64,000 nt of DNA from Solanum dulcamara (Eukaryota; Streptophyta; Magnoliopsida; Solanales; Solanaceae), in NCBI RefSeq assembly GCF_947179165.1, contig NC_077240.1, forward strand, positions 5,816,001 to 5,880,000. The letters are read 5' to 3'. Positions 33,352 to 45,240 of the stretch are shown piece by piece (position 1 is the first letter of the stretch; the number at the start of each line of letters is the position of its first letter). Position numbers and translations under genes: made by a program. A model generated the notes under the pieces. That model was not told where the DNA came from and searched no databases. It was given only the letters and a program-made list of their open reading frames with translations.

Positions 33352-35286
33352 AGGAATATAGATGCTTTATCTTTTGGGAGGAAATTAAAAATAATTTTAA
33401 TGAGCCAACAACTTCGCACTCTCGGGAAAAAAGCCATATATACATTCTAAAAAAAAAAAAAAAAGACCATTCGATGAGCAAAATATCCGTGTTAGTCAAA
33501 AATACTTACTAAAGGATAAATAGACACAAAAGAAGAAGTTTCTAGGTACTGAGCTTCCGTCCAAACAACTTAAAAATAACATTTGATGTAGAATTGTTGT
33601 GTCTAAACCTTGTTTCTACGTAAGATAAGAAACCAGTAATTTATGGAATTTACTAAGGCAAAAAAGTACAAACAACTACATTCAAAGATATGACATGGCA
33701 ACAACCTAATAATCAGAAGTTTTTAAGAGGAATGGATATATACCTTTATTTAGGCTCTATTTCGAGCATTGATCAATATTAGTGATTGTCCAACATGCTT
33801 CCTTCTTGATGCTTTTCTCGTGATTTTGAGTTAATAATTGATACATGCATGCTAAGACCTTGTGTTCAATGACATACTGAAATATAAATACCCATAAAAC
33901 ATGTTAAAATTGAGCAAAATTAAAGAGAAAAGGAAAACACTTTCTAAACACTTCAATCCATATCCAAGTAGCAAAGGAGGTGATGTTAGCAAAAATTTTC
34001 TATTTTTCTGAATATAAAGAATATATATACACAACTTCATCATTAAAGACGTGGAAAGTGGCAAAATAAAATTCTGGCAATATCTACTTAGAATTGTTAT
34101 TTTCGCAATAACTATTATGCTAGTTCTGCTTTAAAGCAAGGGAATCCTCTTTGATCCACCAGCTTTGTCGGAATTGACAGATTTATCATTAATGAATTCT
34201 TGTAATGCAAGTTTATTCCTCTAATGACGGCTTTTGACTATACGAATTCAAACACTCATTAAAAACAGTGGAGACAGTGATGCAAAAAATTTCAACCTCA
34301 GCACATACGAGCCACACTTGGATATTATTCTCACAAAGATTTATATACCTCTGAAGATATAGCATCCCTGTCACTCCAAGTCATGTGAAAACATGATTTT
34401 TCTATGGTGGCAAACCATGTGTCATCTCTCTTGCTCATAATCAAATGTAAAGCAACACATGTACTTACATATCTGAGAAAAAATTAACGCAAACACCATG
34501 TTAATTTCATATTTTTACTTTGGATTAAGGTTGAAGATTAAGTGGAAATGACAGAAAACTAATGAATGAATAAAAGATGCACTGCAAAATTAGTTACTTT
34601 ACCAGTTCTGTAGTTGATAATCCAAATTAATGTGCATATACTAATAGACGCAACATGTGATTTGCTTAAGTTTGTGTTTAACTTGACAGTTCTAAAAGAC
34701 ATTGCAAAATTAACATGACAGAATTTGAGGGATGGATGAGAAAACCAACAATAATAATTATTGGTTGTGACTGTGGGAAGAGCCATTCGGGAGATGACAT
34801 AATCCTAAAGGGCAGAAAAGGGAAAAAGTAAAGTTAAAATTAGCCGCAATAAATGAATTAAAAAAACTCAAGAATATAGTAGTTCATATAATCCGAATAA
34901 ATCGAAAATCAGGGGGAAAACTCACCTTTTTGTTTTTTGTATACGCCTTTTGGTTTCTCAAAGCACACTTTATAACACTTTATACTCTAATTCTACAATG
35001 TACTTAATTTAACCTTTGAGTGAGCACTTTTTCTTTATAAGTGGTGTTTTGATTCGGTAGATGTAATAGCTTTTTATATATATATATATAGAAGGGTTAA
35101 CTGAGTTGTTAAATCGACCCTCAATTAAATTGGAGAACTTAATATTTGCAGGTATAAAAGTAGCAATTTCATTGAGTTATTACTGTTGGGATACATCATT
35201 TTTTTGGTATCTAACTAACATTAGAAAATAATTGATCATGTTTGTGCCACTCTTGACATTGCAAGGCAAGGTGAGGACACAATCAC
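33352..35286. other. Intergenic DNA, nothing recognised
   Basis: AT-rich, includes a poly-A run near 33450. No supported genes on either strand. Confidence 0.5.
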
Positions 35287-35775
35287 CTCACACAGAAAGA
35301 GAACTCTCTTGATCGGGACACATTTTTTTCTTTATCTCTGAGACATACGTAGGAGAATAGAGATATGGCACAATTAATCACCACATACGGAGATATATAG
35401 ATATATAGATGAGTGTACATTACATAGAGAGGGGACTTACTTTGAGAGAATTTTTTCTGGAATTCACTGGATTCAAAAGGCAAGAGAACACATTCACATT
35501 CAGGCACTAAAAAGAAGAGATAGACAACCAATATTTTTCTCTGAACCATAAAGATTTTGCTGGAAACGGCTCTCAACAAAAAAATCCATCAATCTTCCAC
35601 TTGAGAACCACCATGCATCTAAAAAACACCATTAAACACCGAATCTATCACTGAAAAACTCACCGCGAACCACCGTCACCTTCACAGTCCAATTGAAACC
35701 CAATTCATTTTCTTCTATGACAGCCGGAAACAAACTCAGTTCTGTCAAAACCATTTCTCCAATTCAAGGACTCAA
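35287..35775. repeat. Local duplication, copy A
   Basis: Direct, diverged duplicate of 36713-37190 (spacing about 1425 bp). Shared stretches include GCACAATTAATCACCAC, GAGTGTACATTA, CACCGTCACCTTCACAGTC and AAACCCAATTCATTTTCTTC. No terminal repeats or target duplication are seen, so segmental duplication is more likely than transposition. It holds the 40-codon frame described at 35632-35754. Confidence 0.8.
35632..35754 (-). CDS. Unrecognised 40-residue frame, copy A (doubtful)
   Basis: Minus-strand frame beginning MVLTELSLFP and ending SDRFGV with TAA. Copy B has a frame of the same length with 27 of 40 residues identical by my count (MISTELSLFP to DDRFDV, TGA). Equal length and shared ends could reflect a real short protein or first exon, or only the duplication itself. 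No domain is recognised. Confidence 0.2.
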   Translation of the reverse strand: MVLTELSLFPAVIEENELGFNWTVKVTVVRGEFFSDRFGV

Positions 35776-36712
35776 GTAAAGCGAATTTTATCTAGTGCTT
35801 AATTCGCTAGATAAATTCAACTCGACAAATTAATAAGATCCTTAGTTAATGAGGGACAAATGATCCTTCCAACTCCCTTCCGTTCGATTGGTCAACCACC
35901 TATATAGATAGGGCGAACTGTCAAAGAAAATAGATTTAAAGGGCAGGGAATTAAAAAATAGAGTACTAAGAAGAGAAGACGTGTAAATATTGGGAGGTAC
36001 ACAAACATAAACTATGGTGAAAGAAGTGTCCATCGACATTGGTCACATTTACTTTAAAGTGATTAATAAGGATTTGAATCTTCTGTCCCTTGTTTCCAAG
36101 GCAACGTCTGGCCATGAGAACACATAAGGCCTTTTTCATCACTGGCTCTAGTTCTGATTTTGCAGGAGTGAAATCTGGTGGAACTGGGGGATGAGGTTGA
36201 ATTTGGAAACTTCATTGTCATATTAATCTCAGTCCAGTAGTTTATGAAGAAAGAGTTTCCCTTTCAGGAAAAAGCATTTACAACTTGCAATTAACTTAAA
36301 TTAATTTCATCGAAGGGTCCTATGATACACAACATTCTTGAAGCCATTGTCAAAGTTAATCACTTCTTGACATAGCTTAGCTCGTCAAGGACACTCGAGG
36401 TTTTTTATGTCCTGACCCTGTGCATACCAATTTGATATTGCTCCTATTGATTAAAGGTTGGTTCTTCGTTAGATCTCTTTTTTTGTATGACTTAGATGTC
36501 CATCCGACTTAAGAATTTTTTGAGATTTGTAAATCTCAACCTAAAAGTTGTCCAGTCCTAAACAAGATAGGAAACCCTTTAGGCTAGAGTTAACTGCATC
36601 CGATAAAATAGCAAGGATTGGGGGTACGGCAGATACGAAGAGCGACCAAAAAACGGAAAGAAGAGTATGAGGATCTTTGAGAGATGTGGGTGTAAATCCT
36701 TGAAGAAATTTC
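35776..36712. other. DNA between the two duplicate copies
   Basis: No gene or element recognised. Confidence 0.45.
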
Positions 36713-37190
36713 GACACAGAGAGAAAGAGATCTTTCATGATTGGTACACACATTTTTTCTTTCTCTCAGAGACGCAAGTAGGGGAATAAAGACATAGCAC
36801 AATTAATCACCACGTGCAGAGATATATAAATACATACATGAGTGTACATTAGATAGAAAGGGGGACTCACTTTGAGAATATTGATTTTGGAATTCACTCG
36901 GTAATTTAAAAGGCAGGAAGCACATTCATGTTTAGGCATTAAAAAGAGGAGATAGACAACAAATGTTTTGCCTGAACCTTCACCACTTTGATGGAAACAA
37001 CTCTCAGCCAAAAATCCATCAATCTCTTCATGTAACTACCAAAAAACATCAAACATCGAATCTATCATCAGGAAATCCGTTGCGACACACCGTCACCTTC
37101 ACAGTCAAATCGAAACCCAATTCATTTTCTTCCATGAAAGTCGGAAACAAACTCAGTTCCGTCGAAATCATTTCTCCGATTCAAAGACCA
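36713..37190. repeat. Local duplication, copy B
   Basis: Partner of 35287-35775, colinear with small indels. The last 200 bases are the best kept. Confidence 0.8.
37049..37171 (-). CDS. Unrecognised 40-residue frame, copy B (doubtful)
   Basis: Counterpart of the frame at 35632-35754. The central ENELGF and TVKVTV segments are identical in both. Many differences are amino-acid changing, which argues against strong selection. Confidence 0.2.
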   Translation of the reverse strand: MISTELSLFPTFMEENELGFDLTVKVTVCRNGFPDDRFDV

Positions 37191-40100
37191 ACCTAAAATC
37201 ACATTCCCTTCGGCCAATTTTAAAATCATCGTCTTTAACGAAAATTAGTTTATCAGGTTGAAATTGGGTTTGGTTCGCCCTTGAAACTGAAGTTCAGGTC
37301 ACGGCAAGGTTCCAAGCAACATCGTAGTCAAATTTTTCATAATTTTTGCATCGAATTCTCTCCAAAGGTCCAAGTTTTATGTTCTAGCTTTTGATGTATG
37401 TATCCCGCTTGCAATCTTTGAAGCGGCAAGATTTTTGTGTGAAAGGGTTCTAGAGAATTTAGAGAGACACAAATTCTGTAATATTTATTGTTGGGTATAT
37501 TTAATAGTTAAATTTGTTGTGTGGAAATTTCTAAAAGTCTTGAAAAAAAATATCTGATCATTGAAGAACGTTGATGGGCAAGAAAAGTGAAAGCGAAGGA
37601 TTTGGTTTGAAACGACACAATACGTATTGGTACGATAAATTGAAAACAGTAAACGTCGTTGATATTTCCGAGCGGTGCTTCTTCTAAGACGCGAAGGTTT
37701 ACTTTTCCTTAAGCAAAACATTAAAATTACAGAAAAAATAGTTAAATACACTTTGGGCTTGTGGTGCCATGTCAGATTCTAAGATTCTCTTTTTTTTATA
37801 TATATATAAGATTACTGGTGAAATCATTTAATTGAAGTAAGCGGCTTCTAATTGTGTATTTAAATATGTACACTTAGCCTCATTTGTTTTCATTAAAATT
37901 AAGACGTATGAATTTGAATTTATATCTAAATGATTAAGATGTTGTCGATAGATCTGAACAATAGATGATTAAAACTGTTTATTTTTTTAACATCTGAATA
38001 TATTGAATTAAACAAATAAATATAAAAAACTACAATAATAATAATAATAATATACTCAATATAATTGAAAACATAAAATTTAAACAATATAGTAATTAAA
38101 CATTACTTCGTTAATATATTTGAGAAAATATTAAGGAAAAAGGGTTTGATATACCCCTCAACTTTGTCATTTAGAGCTGATATACCCCTCATTATAAAAC
38201 TGACTCATATATACCCCTATTGTTATACAAATGGCTTACATATACGGTGGAGGTATATGTGACTCAAATATTCTCTCCCTACATTCTTCAAATTTCTTAT
38301 GAATCTCTTTTTTCCTCACGACCTACAAGGGTGAACGTTGCTGCATATTGAGGGAAAGACATGCCGATGGCAAATCAGGTGGACCAAACTTGCAACGTAG
38401 TTTAGATTTAAAAGAACAAGTCAAACAGAGGTTCCAAAATACAAACAACTTTGTCAATTAAAATGAAAAAATTACATATTTAAACTAAACTAACTAGAAA
38501 ATCCATAATATAATCAAAAGTTGGGCTTGGATTGTTGGACTTGGACATATGCTGCTTAGTGCTTACGACTTATTAGAATTTAGAGTTGGGCTTAGATTGT
38601 TGGACTTGGACATATTCTTTTAAGACATGTGCCTTAAAAATAAGTAGATCAAAATTAAATTAATAATTAAAAAATATAAAATATCTTTAATTATTTATGA
38701 AAAGCTAATATTATACATATAAATAATTATAAATTTTATGTATACAATTATCGGTTTGGTTCGGTTATTTATTCGGTTATTTTTTACTATAACCATAACC
38801 AAATCAAATATTATCGTTTTTTCAAATTTAAAACCAAATCAAATCAAACCAAATGTCGGCTTTTTTATTCTGTTTGGTTAAATTTTCGATTTGATTTTGG
38901 TTTTAACCAAAACTGTGAACAGCCCTAGTTATATGTTAGGAGATATGATCGTTTGAAATTGACCCTTATACGGACTCATCAGAAAATTTAGCCGATAGAA
39001 ATTCTTTGGACTCGGCTTGGTGTTAGGGATCTCTTATGACCCTAAAACACATCTAATACACTTCAAATACTTAGGAATTGATCTTTACTCATATATACAT
39101 TTTGAAGTCTTCGAGTTCAAGCATATATGCCTAGGAAGAACGGTCTGAATCTTAACGTAGAGATTTTGAAGGTGTAACATACTACTTCATTCAAATCAAT
39201 GTTTAATAATAATAAAAATTCATCATTATATTGAGTGGAGAAGACTAATCACTATGATCTGTCGCATTAATTGCAAAAATAACTTTCTTAGCCACTAACA
39301 ACTTGAACACTACAACTTATGTTCAATTTTATTTTTTTATTGAGTTAATTAAGGTTTGATCAATAAATGTTGTATTTTTTTTAGATTCAGTTTATGATAA
39401 TGTATAATGCGATTTTATAAACTTTTATTTATTTGGTAAGATTGTATAAACAATTGGGACAATTTTGATAGTTTTACAACTTATGGAATTTTTATGTTTA
39501 TGAAAAAACATACGACATAAAAAATCTAAATCGTATGACCAAATAAAATTTCAAATTCATCTCATAATTTCAAATCACAATTTCATATCGCATAGCCAAA
39601 CAGGCCTATTGGAGTTTAATGCATAATTTATATTATTGTCGGTTTCATTTAATTGAAGAAAGCGACTCCAAACGGCTAACTGTGTGTTTAAACACACACA
39701 GTTTTTGAAGTGTGACTTATATATTTTGTTAGCGTACATAAATTGTTTTTATGGGAGAATTAATTTTTGTAGTTCACTTATAATTTATTGTTTTTAGTTT
39801 TATATATTTTTTATTTTTATACCACTTACAATTTTTTAGATTTCCTAAAATATTAAAAAATAAACATTATAATTCGCGTTAATTAAGGGTTATTTTTGAC
39901 ATTTTAAATATACATGCAATGATTTAAATTATTTTTAATCATTGATTTAAATAAAGATAAATTTCTTTCAAAAGGTGAAAAAGATATTGATTTCCAATTT
40001 CACCAGAAAGGTAAGGGAGTTAAGTGAGACTTACGAAAAAAGAAATAAAACAGGCGATTCAACAAGACGAAAAAGTCTCATAAAACTGACACTAGCTAGT

Positions 40101-40918
40101 AATTATTTATATGTGATATTTTTTTTTCTCAAAATTTGAGTCTATTTTTTTTGTAAGATAAAAAGATGCCTCACACCCAACTAGCTAGTGTCAATTATGT
40201 AGTAAACTTTTACGCCCTTTGAAACAATATCTAAATTAAAATTATTGAGAAAAGATTTAGTTTCGTCCAATCAATGAAGATTGTAGTGGAGTGATAAATA
40301 CTCATTAATTATTAATCATAAATTTTTGATTCGAAAATCCTTGATTATGAAATCATCTTTGTTAAGAAACGTTTACATTTTCAACTTGAATTCAAATTTA
40401 ATCGCACTTCAATATTTGAACCACATGCTCTAAAAATTCAAAAAGGGAAAAAAGTAAGTGTGTTGTGGAGGCAAATAAGACCAAAAAAAGAAGTGTGGCA
40501 CATGTGACATGACTACCGACTAATAAATTAATTCAGCATTAATTAGGTACGAATTAATCCTTCATCACCCGTTTCCAAGCTACGTACCTACTTTTAACAA
40601 CCCCTATTTGGTAATGTGCCGATTTGCTGAAATTGGAATTTTACCATGCATGGCTTACTTTTACATATACTGCTAGACATGATATTGAATAATTATATAG
40701 TATCAAATTTAAACTTGAGACTACTCCTATATATATGTAAGCATATCAACTAGTTTCCTTTCTATTTTCTTTTCAACTTCATTTACATACCACCTTGAAG
40801 TAATTATAAAGTACACTAGCCAGTTAGCGCATTCGTATAAAAAAGGAGAGTTAGCCATTACTTTCCGCCGATATTCCTCTACAATTTAATTAATTCAGTA
40901 CGTACGTACAATATTACT
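37191..40918. other. Intergenic DNA upstream of ABCG gene C
   Basis: Contains: a fragment at about 38133-38260 (GGGTTTGATATACCCCTCAA, TTTGTCATTTAGAGCT) whose inverted relative lies at about 51945-52005; a GGTTTGGTTCGGTT-rich segment at 38745-38930 ending GAACAGCCCTAG, a common plant MITE type without a defined left end; motif copies at 37815 and 39645; and a TATATATA stretch at 40729-40738 about 180 bases before the gene C start codon that may be its TATA box. No gene is supported. Confidence 0.45.
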
Positions 40919-43900
40919 ATGGAGATGTCGCAGAATATCGGAATTGGAATGGTGGATGAAGAAGAATTGAATGAAGGTGTTTTCTTGACATGGAATGACT
41001 TGTGGGTGTCTGTTTCCACTAGTAGAAATGGAGGCAAAAACATAGTTGAAGGTGTAACTGGCTATGCTCGTCCAAGTGAGCTATTGGCAGTAATGGGTCC
41101 TTCTGGCTCTGGCAAATCTACACTTCTTGACGCATTAGCTGGTATATATATATTCTTCATTAATTCCAAATTTTAAATCATGCATATATGTTATATGACT
41201 GGATGGGATTGATCAGGGCGCCTGGATTTCAGCACGAGGCAGAGTGGGGATATTCTAATCAATGGTCACAAACAAAAACTTTCTTATGGAACTTCTGTAA
41301 GTTGAAAATCTTATTAATCTAAACTATACTCCAAATGTCCTAGTAAATCACTGGAACTTCTGTGTCAGGCATATGTAACTCAAGATGAAACTCTCATAGC
41401 AACACTAACAGTTAAAGAAGCTGTTTACTACTCCGCACAACTCCAACTCCCAGATTCCATATCAAAATCAGAGAAAATACAAATTGCAGAGCAAGCTATA
41501 AAGGATATGGGTTTGCAAGATGCAATGAACACGCGAATTGGAGGATTTTGTAATAAAGGAATTAGCGGAGGAGAAAAGAGGAGACTCAGTATTTGCATCG
41601 AACTTCTAACAAGACCAAAACTTCTCTTCCTTGATGAACCAACCAGTGGCATAGACAGCGCTGCATCGTATTATGTGATGAACGGAATTTCACGCCAAAG
41701 AGCCGGAAGAACCATTATTGCATCTATTCATCAGCCTAGTGCTGAAGTTTTCAATCTCTTTCACAGTTTGTGTATCTTGTCTTCAGGAAGAACTGTGTAT
41801 TTTGGACCGGCTAGTGCAGCAATTGAGGTATATATAAGCATAGGAATTATGAAGTTTATTTTTAATGATGTCACACCTGATATTTTAAGCCAAAATTACA
41901 AGTTTTGGTACCTTTGTTTAATATATAAAGGGATTTTAGGGGCCGTATATCGAGACGAATATGAAGTTTTTAGTTCAAATGGATTGAATATAATATTTTT
42001 TATTTTTGGTTTAAAAAATCAAGTGCTACGTCATTAATAATTATCCGAATAAATATATCACTTTCGGTTCTTCCAGGTGAAGTAAGAAAGGTAAGTGATG
42101 TTTCCTATACAAAAAGGAAAAGAAAAGATGATCTTTTGAGTTAAACAGCAAAAGATAAGTGACTTTAGTCATCTATTTTCAATAGTTCAATGCCGTTTAA
42201 GAAATGAATTCTTAATTATTGTATTAACTACTTGTCAAGACTCAAGTAATGGGCCGGCCACCTTTTACTTTAGAAGAGCAAAAGGCCCATATAATGCAAA
42301 GTATATTTAACATCTTCATTAGTTTGCTCTGTTTTTAATCTCTGGTTTTGGTTGTAGTTTTTCAGGACAAACGGATTCCCTTGCCCGATTCTTCAGAATC
42401 CGTCTGATCATTTTCTTAAAACAATAAATAAAGATTTTGACGAGGTAAATAAATAGTGTATCCATACTTTTTTTCTTTTTTAATAATTCTTGGAGAGGCC
42501 AAAGTTTGCATTTTTACTGAATGAACCCAGTTAATAGGATATTGAACATGGTTTAGCTGGAAGAAAGCAGACGGAAGAAGTGGCTGATTTTCTCATAAAA
42601 TCATATAAATCATCCGAGGAATACCATAAAGTTCAGAATCAGGTTGCACAAATATGTCAACAGGTAAGCAAAAACGAACTACGAGGGATTGTTTCCGAAG
42701 AGGCAGAATCAAGAATTGCTATTATGTTAATAGTATACAATAATAAATAGGAACCTGTAACTAGTATTTGTCACTCTAACATGATTATATATTTTCCAGG
42801 GTGGTGAAATATTGGAAAAAAGAAGTCATGCAAACTTTACCACACAAAGCCTTGTTTTGACAAGGAGATCATCTGTTTCGTGATCTTGGCTACTACTGGA
42901 TGCGATCGGTGTCTTATGTCATCCTTGCATTAGGTCTTGGCACTATCTACTATAACGTCGACTTAAGTTATCGTTCAATCGAGGTAAAAACAATATATAG
43001 AGATAAGAAATCAGAAGAAATTCTAGTACTATTAAACAAACACACTATTGGATCATGACATGGCGTACAATTTTTGAATATTACCTTTTTCAGGAAAGAG
43101 GTCTAATGGTGGCTTTCGTTGTTTCATTCATGACATTCATGACAGTTGGTGGATTCCCTTCATTTGTGGAGGACATGAAGGTATATATATATATATATAT
43201 CCTCATTAATTACATCATCACAACAAAATAATTTCCTTTCGTGATGACTAATTAATTTAATTTCAATTCGAAAAAATATGCAGGTATTTCAAAGAGAAAA
43301 CTTGAATGGACACTATGGTGGTTGTGCTTTTGTGATTGGCAACACTCTTTCTTCCATGCCGTACTTGTTATTGATTTCACTAGTTCCAGGTTCCATTGCC
43401 TATTTCCTCACTGGATTTCAACACGGATTTGAGCATTTCATCTACTTTGCTCTAGTCCTCTTCATTAGTATGATGATAGTTGAGAGCCTAATGACTAATG
43501 TTGCAGCTATCGTGCCTAATTTCCTCATGGGCATTGTAGTAGGCGCAGGAATACAAGGATTGATGATATTAAGCGGCGGTTTCTTCCAGATACCTAACGA
43601 GTTGCCCAAAATTATTTGGAAGTACCCTTTATACTACATTTCGTTCCACAAGTATGCTTATCAAGGCATGTTTAAGAATGAATTTGAAGGACTAATGTTT
43701 ACAGATAACGTCTATGGAATCAATGTTACTATTAGTGGAGAGGACGTAATAGGAAACAAATGGCAAGTAGAAATGGTCTACTCAAAATGGGTAGATCTTG
43801 CCATTTTGGTAGCTATGTTAATTTTGTACCGTCTGGTATTCTTTCTGATTGTCAAGACCAATGAAAAAATTGTGCACGCAAGAAAAGCATCGACATCCAT

Positions 43901-43985
43901 TTTATCAAACAAAAGTAGGCAAATCATGGCCAAGTCCCTAGCTGCCTCGCCTCTCCATGTTGACATTCTCACCAACAATAGTTGA
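40919..43985 (+). pseudogene. ABCG half-transporter gene C, frame broken in exon 6
   Basis: Exons: 40919-41141, 41217-41296, 41369-41827, 42358-42444, 42538-42663, 42800-42983, 43094-43180, 43284-43985, with GT-AG introns and phases identical to gene B. The ATPase exons are complete ([39 protein letters not shown]). Exon 6 is 184 nt against 192 nt in genes A and B: 8 bases are missing near 42875 and an in-frame TGA follows at 42881-42883. The product would stop just at the start of the transmembrane domain, leaving a soluble ATPase half. The later exons remain open in their original frame, so the lesion is young or a sequencing error. Without it the protein would be about 650 residues. The D-loop has Ile where gene B has Leu. 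Confidence 0.9.
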
Positions 43986-44160
43986 ATTAGTAATACGTTA
44001 TTTCTTTGTGATCGTTTCATAATGTATCATTTTATATTGTATTTTATCGTTTACATTTCATAAATTGTAACAGTTGTTATTTTTCTTATAATTTAAAGTT
44101 TTTAGTTTGTAATTAATATTTTTTATAGTTTTTAAAGTCATTATTATTTGTTGTACCGAG
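43986..44160 (+). other. 3' flank of gene C
   Basis: AT-rich putative 3' UTR ending at the tandem duplication. TAATGTATCATT-like words match the gene B 3' flank (17776 onward), showing the duplication included the 3' UTR. Confidence 0.4.
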
Positions 44161-44763
44161 TAACAACTTAAAGATAATGAGAGTAATATTATAGTAGCAC
44201 GTTTCATTAATATTTTTAAAACATCTAAAGTCAAGATTTCCTTCATTTTTTTCGTAGTGCAAAAGTAGTTGGTGATAGTAATATTGTACGAACACTATTC
44301 CTCATAAACTCATCAATTATGCTCAACTGTAATACCACAACACTCAAGTCTATAGTTCTACTGATTATGAACGTATTATTGTTATTCATTACATGAAATT
44401 TTGTTTTTGAGAGTGAGATGACAACTGACAAGGAAAGTTGAAAAACAATAGTAGTGCAACTTAAGAGTAACAACTTAAAGATAATGAGAGTACTATTATA
44501 GTAACACGTTTCATTAATATTTATAAAACATCTAAAGTCAAGATTCCCTTAATTTTTTTCGTAGTGCAAAAGTAGTTGGTGATAGTAATATTGTAGGAAC
44601 ACTATTCCTCATAAACTCATCAATTATGCTCAACTGTAATACCACAACACTCAAGTCTGTAGTTCTACTGATTATGAACGTATTATTGTTATTCGTTACA
44701 TGAAATTTTGTTTTTGAGAGTGAGATGACAACTGACAAGGAAAGTTGAAAAACAATAGTAGTA
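44161..44763. repeat. 307-bp tandem duplication
   Basis: Two head-to-tail copies start at TAACAACTTAAAGATAATG (44161 and 44468). Only a handful of differences are seen across the second copy (for example CTATAG versus CTGTAG), so the event is recent. No coding content. Confidence 0.9.
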
Positions 44764-45240
44764 ATTTTTGCATTTAAATTAATACATATTCTTATTGCAT
44801 TTAAATGTCATGACGCATTCAAACCAGCTAGATTTAAGTATAATTTTATATGTGCCAAAATATTTTTATTCTTAAATTTTATATTCAGTTAATTATTGTA
44901 ATGTAGAATGGAAAAAGGGACTATAAATTACTAAAAAGAATAAAAAGACAAGAATCCACCAACTTATAAACAAGGTAAAGCTATAGTAAATGTTTATTTT
45001 TCGAATCGAAGCTTTGAAAATAAAAAATAAATTGCTAGGAACCTTGTATTTATAATGCACTAATTTGAATCATACAAAGCATAAAAAAAAAATTAAAAAT
45101 TATATATAAAAATTATCTTTGTAATGAACAAATTTAAATTAATACAAGTTCAATACTTAATTAATACTCAAAAATGTATCTTATTCACTGAGCCATTATT
45201 TGTATTCCTCAACCCCATCCCAACCCAAACACACACTAGA

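Noticed and set aside
41507..42037. A 176-codon frame extending past ABCG exon 3 of gene C
   Set aside because: The part after 41827 is intron read-through; the GT donor and the next exon at 42358 match the paralogue.
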